In this document: in pieces, positions 15,768 through 25,009 of the stretch
Layout: each line of letters opens with the position of its first letter
Numbering within the stretch: the stretch's first letter is position 1
Assembly (NCBI GenBank): GCA_003255065.1
Contig: QAOA01001034.1
Location: 275,779 to 339,778, forward strand
Source of the DNA: Cercis canadensis
Taxonomy: Eukaryota > Streptophyta > Magnoliopsida > Fabales > Fabaceae
Reading direction: 5' to 3'
DNA length: 64,000 nt
Made by a program: the position numbers and the translations under genes
Notes under the pieces: model-generated
What the model was told of the DNA's origin: nothing
Database searches by the model: none
Seen by the model: the letters and a program-made list of their open reading frames with translations, nothing else

Positions 15768-16006
15768 ATTTAAATTACATAAGCTTAATCAAACAATAAA
15801 AAATACTTACATGCATCTGAAATCTTTTAAAGAGAACCACCAGTCACACTATTTGTCCTTTTAAACAAGACAATATATGACTGAAATTACACACATTTTA
15901 CCACCAAACGCATCAAACCAGAGATCAATGGTGCAGAAACAAAGAAACTGAAATTCTATTGACTCTTTTGCTTATATATAAGGGATTAGTTAGATGAGAC
16001 AGGCAA

Positions 16007-16126
16007 TGTCTCAGACATCCAAGGAAGGATTAAAACAGCATTAGTTCTCAAGCCTGGCAAAGGCGAAAGCTCTTAGGCAGCCACTGCGCATGTTGAGAAA
16101 CAAGCCTTTGGATTTGTCATTATTGG
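16007..16126 (-). ncRNA. U14: U14 box C/D snoRNA, copy 3 (altered C box)
   Basis: The D box CTGA is at 16014-16011, with an intact domain B beside it. The C box reads TAATGA (16122-16117) instead of TGATGA, and domain A reads CATGCGCAG instead of CATTCGCAG. Loss of the second C-box base should weaken the kink-turn that binds the 15.5K/NHP2L1 protein, so this copy may be poorly expressed or decaying. Its flanks are clearly duplicated from the neighbouring units. Confidence 0.75.
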
Positions 16127-16376
16127 AGATTTAAATTGCATAAGCTTAATCAAACAATAAAAAATACTTACATAAATCTGAATTTTTTTGAAGAGAACCA
16201 CCAGTCACACTATTTGTCCTTTTAAACAAGGACAATATATGACTGAAATTACACAAATTTTACCACCAAACACATTAAACCAGAGATCAATGGAGCAGAA
16301 ACAAGAAACTGAAATTCTATTGACTATTTTGCTTATATAGACATTCAACAGGGGATTAGTTAGATGAGACAGGCAA

Positions 16377-16500
16377 TGTCTCAGACATCCAAGAAAGGAT
16401 TAAAACAGCATTAGCTCTCAAGCCTGGCGAAGGCAAAAGCTCTTGGGCGGCCACTGCGACTGTTTAGAGAAACAAGCCTTATTTGATGTCATCAAGACAA
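16377..16500 (-). ncRNA. U14: U14 box C/D snoRNA, copy 4 (5'-most)
   Basis: The C box TTGATGA starts near 16495 and the D box CTGA is at 16384-16381. Domain B has one change (CTTTCTTGGATGT), and domain A keeps TCGCAGTGGCCGCC but differs just before it. The C and D boxes are canonical, so the RNA is probably stable. It is the first U14 made in the polycistron. Confidence 0.82.
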
Positions 16501-16905
16501 TACTCCATCAGAAGTATTGAAAACAGTAATAAAGAAGTATGAAGCAGAAGGCCATAACAAATCACAAATGACACAAATTACAAACCACAGAATACTAAGG
16601 TACAGATAGTAAATAACAATCTTTAATTTTTAGAAATTGAAAATAAAACCATCAATATTCCATCCTATAATGATCAGCAAGATATTAAAAAACAAAGCTG
16701 ACAAAGTGATTCGGATGGATAAAATTATTTATGAGGGACCTGTTCATCCCTAAAGCACTCAGTAACACTGCTAAAGGGGCAGACGAAAGTCCCTAAAGGT
16801 TATACATTCTTGAGCAGAGTTGAGAGATAATCTTAATACAAACAGAACACGCTAACAATCAAATGCATAAAACAAGTTACTTAGAGGAAAATAATAAAAA
16901 CAAAA

Positions 16906-16990
16906 GGGTCATCAGATAGGAGCGAAAGACTAAAGATGAAATAATCACGGAAAAATCATCTGAACTATGCTGATGATCATCACATGACCC
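16906..16990 (-). ncRNA. U80: U80/snR60-type box C/D snoRNA (25S rRNA, two guides)
   Basis: Minus-strand RNA of about 85 nt with C box GTGATGA (16983-16977) and D box CTGA (16915-16912). A perfect 7-bp terminal stem pairs GGGTCAT with ATGACCC. The guide before D, TTTAGTCTTTCGCTCCTAT, pairs fully (one G-U) with the 25S stretch ATAGGGGCGAAAGACTAA. The fifth base before D falls on a G of GGGG. The guide before the D'-like CAGA, GCATAGTT, pairs with GAACTATGCC of 25S and puts the fifth base on the A of CTAT. That pair of targets (Am/Gm, yeast 817/908) is the one I recall for snR60/U80. The rRNA sequences were recalled, not aligned. Confidence 0.85.
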
Positions 16991-17127
16991 TCCCATAACA
17001 ACTTCCACATCGACAAACAATATACTAAATCGAAGTTAGAGAAATAAACAAATACATCGATCTTAGAGAAATAAACAAACATATAAATTACAACATAAGT
17101 CTACACATTTATGCAGAGAAATTAAAA

Positions 17128-17206
17128 TACCTCAGAAGGAAGGCAGTAGTGGTATAGTAATCATGAATTTCATACATCAACAAATACCAATTCTTTCATC
17201 ATCGGC
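17128..17206 (-). ncRNA. Box C/D snoRNA for 18S rRNA (U83/snR52-type)
   Basis: Minus-strand RNA with C box ATGATGA (17202-17196), C'-like TGATGT and D box CTGA (17135-17132). The guide next to the D box, CTGCCTTCCTT, is antisense to 18S AAGGAAGGCAG. The fifth base upstream of D pairs with the A of AAGGA, the site I know as Am468 in human (U83) and Am420 in yeast (snR52). The terminal stem is short. It overlaps on rRNA with the U14 domain B target, so the two RNAs would compete for neighbouring bases. Confidence 0.75.
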
Positions 17207-17375
17207 AGGACAAAATCAACAAAAAACACCCCCTAAAGCATAGAATGAAAACGAAATACCAATATTCTTGATAAGAAACCTAACAAATAAAACTGAACAA
17301 TCCATAACATGAAAAAATTAAAACACAAGTACCTACTTTTCCTAGGAAAGCCAAATAGATGCAATAGATGGATGT

Positions 17376-17461
17376 TCGGCCTCATAGAGAAGATTAGATT
17401 CGTCTACACGAATTATTTCAGACATATGCTTGTCTATTTTTATGATTTAATCATTGGCCGA
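17376..17461 (-). ncRNA. U27: U27-type box C/D snoRNA (18S Am27 guide)
   Basis: Minus-strand RNA of 86 nt closed by a perfect 6-bp stem (TCGGCC/GGCCGA). As in human U27, the guide lies before the internal D' box: GACAAGCATATG followed by T and CTGA (D' box at 17421-17418). It is antisense to CATATGCTTGTC at the 5' end of 18S. The fifth base from D' pairs with the A at position 27 of human 18S, the known U27 site. The C box is ATGATTA and the terminal D box ATGA, both non-consensus; the strong stem and guide support the call in spite of that. Confidence 0.78.
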
Positions 17462-17633
17462 TTGATAACCTACGGAGGAAGTGACAGATAAGACCAGAAA
17501 ATTTTGGAAACAATGTCTTAGAAAAATGTCAGATAATACCAAACCCAAAATATAATAATACTAATTTTTAATGAAATTGAAAAATAAGAAAAAAAAAAAT
17601 TTGAATAGAAGGGACTCAGAATATGGGTAGTGA

Positions 17634-17710
17634 TATATCAGTATGGTCGGCAAGGCCTGGTAGGCCAATTACGACGAACGAGACCTTAATAGCATGAAAT
17701 CGTCACTGTC
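17634..17710 (-). ncRNA. Box C/D snoRNA for 18S rRNA (snR41/snoR41Y-type), 5'-most
   Basis: Minus-strand RNA with C box GTGACGA (17706-17700, one mismatch) and D box CTGA (17641-17638). Before the D box, CGACCATA pairs with 18S TATGGTCG and continues with CAAGGC after a one-base bulge. The fifth base pairs with a G, the Gm1126 position guided by yeast snR41. A second stretch, AGGTCTCGTTCGT, is antisense to 18S ACGAACGAGACCT over 13 nt. Two independent rRNA matches make chance unlikely. An 8-bp inverted repeat (17712-17719 / 17731-17738) lies just upstream. Confidence 0.68.
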
Positions 17711-17789
17711 CCATTTGCTTTGCGCAAAACAGCAAATGCTAAAGAGGAATATAAGCACCATAGCCAAACATAAAACTGTATAAACAGAG

Positions 17790-17950
17790 ACCAAAACCCT
17801 AAACAAGAGAGAAGACGCTAAGAGACTTGTGTTTGCGGAGGCAAGCGAAAACCTAGATAGAGAACGATTAGAGCAATGAGGCGGAGGCCGTGAATTGGAA
17901 CTTGTTAGCTGGTGCTTATAAAGAACGCGTTTGAGAGCTAGGGTTTTGTT
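17790..17950 (-). promoter_or_regulatory. Promoter of the polycistronic snoRNA transcript
   Basis: On the minus strand a TATA-like CTTTATAAG lies at 17923-17915. About 15 bp further upstream is a telo-box (CAAAACCCTA, 17948-17939), and a second telo-box in reverse orientation lies at 17794-17804. Telo-boxes are common in plant promoters of snoRNA and ribosomal-protein genes. The implied start is near 17885, upstream of all eight snoRNAs, and no promoter of this kind precedes the later copies. The start site is inferred. Confidence 0.6.
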
Positions 17951-18129
17951 AGTCGGTGAAGAGGGTGCGCACCATGTTAACCTGCGCCGCCAAGTAGCAA
18001 CGGAGAATAATTAAAAGATTGTTTAATTGATTTTTATTTATTTAGGAGGTTTTTTTAAGATATGATATATCATAGTTAATATATGAATAAAATTTATAGT
18101 GACAATTTCAAATCAATAATTTTAAAGTT

Positions 18130-18390
18130 TATTTAAAAAAATAAAATAAAGGAGGTTTCTTAAATACTTTTAGTATTTATGTAGTATATCATACTACATA
18201 GGAATAACCAATAAATGAATGACATATGTATAAATTAACTATTTTTAAATTTGTTTAAAAAATTAAATAAATTATATTTTATATATAATAAAATATGAAA
18301 ATTATGTATGTTTGCCACATCAGTGTAGTATGACATACTTACGTAGTATCATAGAATTCTCGTAAAATAAATTATATTTTGTATCTAATA
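18130..18390 (+). repeat. Dispersed AT-rich repeat, copy A
   Basis: The segment shares long runs with 56540-56760 (copy B): the atttatgta-tatcat start, tgacat-tgtataaatta, taaaatataaaaattac and the tagaat-ct-gtaaaataaatta end. The order is the same in both copies, so this is an interspersed element without coding capacity. Its class is unknown. Confidence 0.55.
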
Positions 18391-18670
18391 AAATATAAAA
18401 ATTACATCTTAATAATATATATTTATCACGAAATATAATATATTTATATGAAACTATAAAATCTCCAATTTATTTATTTAAAAGGCTAGCTCATAAATAC
18501 CAAAAAAAATGAAAAGAATGCTAATTTATTTCAAAGACTTATCACAAGCCTCAACCGAAACTTATTGTGATATTTACATATATCATTTACTAAGACAAAT
18601 GATAAAAATTTAACTAACATGATTAGATTTGGATCTATCCAACCCCGTTGACAAATTCAAGAGATATATT

Positions 18671-18732
18671 AATCATATTTTCTTTAAAAATTGATAATCA
18701 TNAATCATATTTTCTTTAAAATTGATAATCAT
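18671..18732. repeat. 31-bp direct duplication around a single N (18702)
   Basis: The stretch aatcatattttctttaaa...gataatcat occurs on both sides of the N at 18702, differing by one A. This is what two unmerged overlapping contig ends look like, rather than real biology. Confidence 0.8.
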
Positions 18733-19871
18733 CTTTACACTTTTAACTTGAAATTAATCACATTTTATTCTTTTGAATATTTTTTTTGGTAAGTTATTCT
18801 TTTGAATATTAATAATAATCCAACCGATCTCTTGGGTTATACTCCCATAATTTTATTTTTATTTTGAAATCCCATATATTTTTTAAGGGAAAAATCCAAT
18901 AAGAATTTGATCTCAGCTTTATCAAATTTGTTGTGATAATTAAAGGAATAGTTGATAAATCAAAGCATAATAGAAAAACCAACACGATGTCTTTTCTCAG
19001 CATCTATCTTGCGTGCATATAAACCCATAAACTTGTGCGTACATGATGTTCTATAATCTTTCTAATCTATAAAAATGTTGGCCTTCTCTAAAAAAAAAAT
19101 TGTTATCCTTTAAAATTAAAATTATAAATAAGATCTTAAATGTTTGTTCTTACTAAATTTTATTCACCCGTTATTATATCAAAATAAATTAAATGTCATT
19201 TAAAATTTCTAGCACTAGTCTGTTTTATGTTTTCGGCATGAGCGTTTCTCCACTTGTAATTTATATATGTAACACCTTATACTATCGTATTTTCTCCATT
19301 AAACTCTTCCCAATCAATTGGCTAACACCGAATATAGCCTAAACTCCCATGCTAGTTACAATGTTTTGGGATACAAACGCAATCATGAACATGCTTAAGT
19401 ATGTGAAGCTCCTTTGGCTAATTTCCTATTCTTAAATGGCTCTGGTTGCAGACTCCTCAGTTGATTTGCTAGCTGGTTAATAATATAGCAACAGAAACAT
19501 GATATCAAGTGAAAAACCAATAATCAGCACTACAAAATTGATCTGAACTATATTCAAAAAAGTGAATATCCACTAAATTACGTGCAGATACAAAATCTGG
19601 AGTCAAACTAGACAGTAAAACAAGTCGAACAAGGGGCTTGTATGCCTGTGTCATGACCCAAACTATATTTTTAAGCAAACACTAAAATCTACATTCTATT
19701 ACACAAACGAATGTTACAATATGTCATCAGAATCTGACACAATTCCTCATAAACCAACTATGTAAATTCAATCTAATCTTGCATTAGCAACATGAATTGC
19801 ATTGCCATTCTGATGATTCCAAATGAAGCCAAATAAGGTCCTAAAAGAACAGCCACTATATTTTTTCACTG

Positions 19872-22800
19872 TCAGCTTCGATCTGGTCTACTTCTGTCCA
19901 CTGGCACGACACGTGAATCCAGCGTTGATAGGATCTGTGGCATAGACATGCCTCCAGAAACAACAATTTCTGCAATTGGTAAACAAAATCAAGTATGTTA
20001 AAACTATAAATCTATAATGAATTTACTTATATCGTTTTTGTGCATCTTTTTCCCCTCTTATGACTTATGCAACTTAAAATGCTTGAGTTAGCACCTAACT
20101 TCATTTTCTTTTTTCAGATAAGTTATCCCCTATATTTGGAATTGATCAGAAACCTGTTTTCCAAATTTTGATGCCCCATAAGAAGAGGAAGTCCCAGAAA
20201 GGATTCTAATTACGGAACAAGCCATGCTCATAGATAATATTATCAGAGTGCAAAGTTAATAACTGAGCCAGCTTTGGCTTCTATACCAGAAGTAACTATA
20301 AAACTAGAATCACTAACCAATTCCTTCACGGACTGATAAATTTGGTCTGATGACATCCTTGGTATTGACAAGAAATATATCACCAATATAAAGATGGTTT
20401 GTAGGAACATAAACACAGCATAGCTCCTCCTCTCCAGAATAGTTCTGTGCAAGTAAAAAATGCATGATTCAAAATGTAAAGCTGTTCAAAGCTCTGATTT
20501 CCACAGATAATTTTCATTAAATGACATAAAAATTTCCCCATTCAAACTCAACTCAATACATCAAATAATAATCCATATCAAATTTTCTGATCACTCTCAA
20601 CTTAATGGATCACAAGGTAAAATCTAGAAGACAAGTAGGATGAGCATTTAGGAAAAAGAACAACTCCTTGTGGAGTACATCAAGAATCTACGAGTAACTC
20701 AGACGGTAAGGAAATGCCAACAACTAGTGGGCATCATAATTGTCTCAACCAACCGAAGGAGTAAGGAAAATGATCAAGGGGATGTGCTTACCAAGAGGAC
20801 CTTAAAAACAATGCTAGAATTTCACAAGCCAACAACCAAGCCAATCAAGCACCAAGCAACCAAGTATACATGCTTCAGATGATTCATAAAATAAATAGAT
20901 CATGTGGATGTGTATATCACACAAGCATGATATTAAATTTACATATTATCAATATGCATGACATAAAGAAAGTTAAAAATGTCAACTTAAAACTAATATA
21001 CAAGCACAACCAGAAAACAACCAAAATTATAGTATTTACAGAGCACAAAAGCAACAAAACCTAAAAAGCGGTTACAGACCTGTAGGACAACAGATGACGT
21101 GATGAATCCAAATGCGTATTCGCCAACACGTGGATGCCGAATGATGGCCACTTCTTTGAAGGCTTGCGTGTTTTGATCTGTGAAAACATATATATAAATA
21201 TAATTTGTTCTCACCCAGCATAATTGCATTCATATCACATGTAAGTAAGATATTTGCATGTACAAACCTGGTGAGATAGCAGCACTAATCTGCTTGGAGG
21301 CATTATATATATGACGAACTAAAGGCATTCGCTTGATAAACCACTCCCCAAGGCCCAGGACAGATGCACCCAACCATGATGACATGAAAACCCCAACCAA
21401 GAAGATGAAAGTTATGGAAGTTACAAATCCAAGACCTGACCACAAATCAATATAGAATCAATATTTGTTGAATCAACTAAAGCATCCAAGAAAACTGAAT
21501 GGCTGTATTCTAGAAACCTCATACAAGACAAATAGTTCTCTTAAGACATTCCCTCCTATGGACAATGATAGAGTCCATGGTTCAGTGGTTGAGCCTAGGT
21601 GTATTCAGCCAGATGCAAAGCCCAAAGTATGGAGGGTTTACACTAGGAGAAAGAAGGGAGGGGAAGAAGGGAATTCTGTTAGAGATATTTAGATTAGTGG
21701 CAGTTGGTTAGAGGAAAGAGAGGGTACGGTTCTGGTAGTTATAATGGGGAGAATCTGTTGGAGGAGGTGGTGAGTAAATTTACTGTTAGACTTGGGCAGA
21801 GAATCCTTTCTCTGAGGAGCTATTGCTCTGGGCCATTGTAGGAAATCTATTGAATTGAATAATACTCCTAAGTCTTTTATTTGATTCTCTGGTTCTCTAA
21901 CTCTGGAATTACTAGTTTATTTTCTGGTATCCTAACAGACAACATAATGTACATCTAAAAGAGAAGTGTTTACCAAAAATATTGATTCCAAGTTGAGCAT
22001 AGATTGGAGAGAAAAATCCATCCACGAAATGAATAAACCACCATGTTATATAGAAGGTGATTGCAATTGGAAACAGAATGACGCTGCAAGAGAGCTAACA
22101 GTGAGCCATCACCACAGAGAAATATAAACAAAGCAAAACATTAGATTCAGTTGTAATTGCCCCTATATGTTGGGATAGAATCATAGAAACCACAAACTCC
22201 ATGAAGTTGAGAATAATTTTAATTTCATGGATTAAAGGATCAAACCCATAAACCAACCAAATTTAACATCCCCCCCCCCCCCCCCCCCNCCCCCCAAAAA
22301 AAAAAAAAAAATTAAAAAGAGCAAAAGAAAATGTTATTAGCTACAACCCAACGGACAAGTGATTATTTTAACAGCTTAACTGTTGTTTCCATCATCTTTT
22401 TGCATTATCAGATGAACGATTTTTGGCACAAAACTTGGTTTTATTCGATTTCATAATCATGATCTAAATAAAAAATAAAAAAAAATCTACTAATTCACCA
22501 TCTTGAACAAAAAGCACAAAACAAAAGGTAAATGATTACCATTTTTACCATCACTTATGCTATAGAAGTCTGGATTTCTCAAGTTCTACTTCAAGATGAA
22601 ATAATAAATTATCAAAAGAAGTAAACATGCGTGTCAGACTTTATCAAGTTGCAAAAGCACATTAGGAGGTACCATAGTACTTAAGGTAAATCTTTGCATA
22701 AGTAGAATCCATCAGACGAAAAAGCATGCAAAACACAATTCTTTGTATCTCTATATGTATAGTATCAGAATATAGATCTTAGTGACAGCATAACAAGAAA

Positions 22801-25009
22801 AGAACAATATCATATACAAATGCGAAAATGTTAAGACTAACCTAAGATCTTCAAAACAAAAATTGTCACTTCTAATGTGATAAGATCCAATCAAGGTACT
22901 CCACAATGCAAAACAAAGCGATGAAAACCACAAAAAGTAAAAGAATCCATGTATCTGAAAGGTCATAGCAACAAGTGCTCCTAATTCCAAAGACAGGCAT
23001 TAATGAGGCATGGAACATAGTTTAAACTCTCACTACCATTTAGGAGGGAATCCAATAATCCCTAAGAACAACACATGTTAACCACATGTGAAACTAATTT
23101 AAGTAATAATAGCCACTAGATGATAAGTAATTAACCACTTTTTCTCAAAGTCCAACTCTTTAGCAAGCTGTCCTGCTTGGTAACTACACATGAATCAGGC
23201 AAGGCAATGAAGCCCCTGAAACAGTAGCGAGTAAAAACAAGAACTGGGGGGGTTCAGAAACTCTAAGGAAGAAGGATTTAATATGCGAACCAATCAGTAA
23301 ACTTATATCACTTTGTAGTTTAGAACAAGGATTATTAGGAAATATCTCTCACCCTACTAGATAGAGGTTGTAGGATCTTTCCTGTATAAGGTAATTATAT
23401 GCAGGTTTAATTTCACTCTGGGTCCCTATAATTTGTGCGAAAATCCAAGCAAGTCTCTACAATTTATTTTCCCCTAAATGGGTCCTTATACTTTCAATAT
23501 GATCTAAATAAATCTCTACTGTCAATCTCAGTGATAACGCCATGAGTGAATTGTAAGAATGTGCAATAATATTATAGATTTCAATCCATGGACTGAAGAA
23601 AGAGTTGCTCACCATCCGGTCATAAACTTTTTTGATGCCCAACTCCTAACAACTTTGTAAAAAGTCTACAAAACAACAGATAGCAATCTGTAAGAAAAAT
23701 AATTGAGGCATAAAGAGAGNNNNNGGGGGGGGGGGGGGGGGGGGGGGGGGTGTTGAGTATTCAAATTTGTAAATAGCAGGTCAATTACAATATATATGAT
23801 TAGCATACTTTGTTAACCAACTAAAAATTTCACACAAAGGCCTATGAATTTTTTATTCCATAATGCCTTACAAACCATATGTGACTGGTATACACAGTTG
23901 AGAAAATGGAGGAAGACAACAGACAAACAATAAAGTTAAATCATTCAGGTATATTCTTTTTTTGTTATAATTATTCCATCCTGAAGATAAGATGTGGCAG
24001 GCCACAAAGAGATGATTTAGTTTGTGCCTGCTTTGATTTCTCCATGTCTAGTAATTAGCGAAATTTAATAATCAACGAGGCACTCCTTTGGGTGCTTATA
24101 AATCAGGTCAAATAACATCCTTGGTAATATGAAAGAAACATTCACAAGTATGAGGATGGTTAGTAGAGAAACAGACCTCTCCAGGACAACAAATGAGTTG
24201 GTGAAGGCAAATGCAAATTCAGAAACTGAGACAGTAACCTCCTTGAAGGAGAACTTCATCATTTGAATACCACTAAAATAATGCAAAGGGTTATATTCAA
24301 AAGGCATTGGAAACTTTATTTTCTTTCATTTGACCCTCAATAACCCATATCTAGACAGACTTTTCATTTCAACCAACAGATTTAATCAAATTAATAGACC
24401 ATAAAATTATAAATTTGCTGTTAGGGGGGAAGTTTAACAAAACAGCTGAGCTCATGTGAATTTTGAGAGGGGGAGGTTTGACCCAATGGCTAAACATAGC
24501 GATCTAGCTTCAATTTAGTGAAATTTAAGCACATGATTTCTGTTCATCATATCAAATTGAATTGAGAATTAGGAGTAGAACCAAAATAAGCAAGAAATAA
24601 TGCTGTCATCCAAAAACAATTCCTAATTGATCATCTGAAAACAGTCCTAATGCAAGTCAAAGGGACTCCAAGTAAGTTCCCGTACCAAAACATTCAAATA
24701 AACGTAGCAAATACAGCAACAGTCAGAAATACAATTAGAGCAGGGCCATAAGAAAAGCAAATAAAATTCAACTCTAGCTTAAATTCCATCGTTTTCCGAG
24801 AAAAGCAAACACAAATTAGAGCACGTGAACAATTAAAACCCTAAACTAATGGAGCAAGAGATCACCTCACGGCCAGCATGATGCGAGGACGAGGCCGAAG
24901 ACGAAGGCTTTGAGACGGCACCGTCGTCGCAGGAGTCCGCCACAGGGATAAGAAGCTCTCGATCTCTTTCTCTGTTGGCCATTATCATCGACGATTGGTC
25001 ATCGCCCAT
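19872..25009 (-). CDS. LIKE-COV (DUF502) membrane protein, 7 exons
   Basis: Exons 25009-24866, 23665-23613, 22083-21974, 21435-21268, 21177-21080, 20444-20318 and 19969-19872 join in consistent phase into 265 aa. The Ser-rich cytosolic N-terminus (MGDDQSSMIM...) is followed by RSWASKKFMTGC and a first membrane segment, VILFPIAITFYITWWFIHF. A second, FVTSITFIFLVGVFMSSWLG, comes from exon 4. The conserved loop has LVRHIYNASKQISAAISPD, and the soluble C-terminal part has HPRVGEYAFGFITSS, CCVYVPTNHLYIGDI and VSGGMSMP. COV1/LCV proteins influence vascular patterning in Arabidopsis and act in Golgi/trans-Golgi membranes. The introns are large and hold mobile-element debris and a processed gene fragment. 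Exon 2 is only 53 bp but restores the conserved block exactly. Confidence 0.92.
21560..21937 (+). mobile_element. 3' end of an LTR retrotransposon in a LIKE-COV intron
   Basis: A probable LTR runs from TGTTAG (21677) to CTAACA (21937), 261 bp. It begins TG, ends CA and has 6-bp inverted tips. A purine-rich tract (gaagggaggggaagaaggg) lies just before it, as a plus-strand primer should. Upstream is a short frame ending VWRVYTRRKKG...VRDI, which looks like a polyprotein tail. The 5' part is missing. It sits in the sense opposite to the host gene, ending 37 bp from exon 3. Which superfamily is uncertain; the size suggests Copia. Confidence 0.62.
22271..22308. repeat. Poly-C run with N followed by poly-A
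   Basis: A run of C broken by one N at 22288 passes into poly-A. A matching NNNNN + poly-G tract sits at 23720-23750. Both lie in LIKE-COV introns and mark places of poor sequence or assembly. The lengths given should not be trusted. Confidence 0.7.
23395..23535. mobile_element. Remnant of a TE with 'ggtccctataattt'-type end
   Basis: The text caggtttaatttcactctgg / gtccctataatttg / ctaaatgggtccttatac resembles the ends of the long-TIR MULE-like elements seen at 60198. I find no partner inverted end, so this looks like half of an element, lying beside exon 2 of LIKE-COV. Low certainty. Confidence 0.35.
24085..24265 (-). pseudogene. Processed LIKE-COV fragment inside LIKE-COV intron 1
   Basis: Read on the minus strand, this segment aligns with the joined exons 5 and 6 of the host gene. 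GAATTTGCATTTGCCTTCA matches the exon 5 part, and TCATTTGTTGTCCT is followed at once by GGAGAGG of exon 6. TACTAACCATC and TACCAAGGATGTTATTTGACC then match the rest. The ~640-bp intron that separates these exons is absent, which marks a copy made through mRNA. Identity by eye is about 70-75%, with small deletions, so it is old. The deduced peptide (FKEVTVSVSEFAFAFTNSFVVL) still shows the family pattern but the frame is not a gene. Confidence 0.72.

Larger units (their letters stand above)
15646..16500 (-). repeat. Tandem ~365 bp repeat units carrying U14 copies 2-4
   Basis: The D boxes of copies 2, 3 and 4 lie at 15650, 16011 and 16381, a period of about 361-370 bp. The spacers after copies 2 and 3 align almost throughout (for example the aagcttaatcaaacaata and ggattagttagatgagac blocks). 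Copy 1 has a different upstream spacer (15521-15645), so the spacer duplications involve copies 2 to 4. Confidence 0.85.
18000..19871. other. AT-rich intergenic DNA
   Basis: No gene is visible. 18130-18390 is a dispersed AT-rich repeat (listed separately), and 18671-18732 is a short duplication around an N. The final ~400 bases are the likely 3' UTR of the LIKE-COV gene. Confidence 0.4.

Noticed and set aside
16700-16860. Possible further (H/ACA) snoRNA between the U80-type RNA and U14
   Set aside because: Short hairpins and an ACA are present, but I could not place an H box, pocket or rRNA target. Not enough to call.
23720-23750. Long poly-G tract as a possible G-quadruplex
   Set aside because: It follows five Ns and mirrors the poly-C tract with an N at 22271-22308, so it is more likely a sequencing or assembly artefact.
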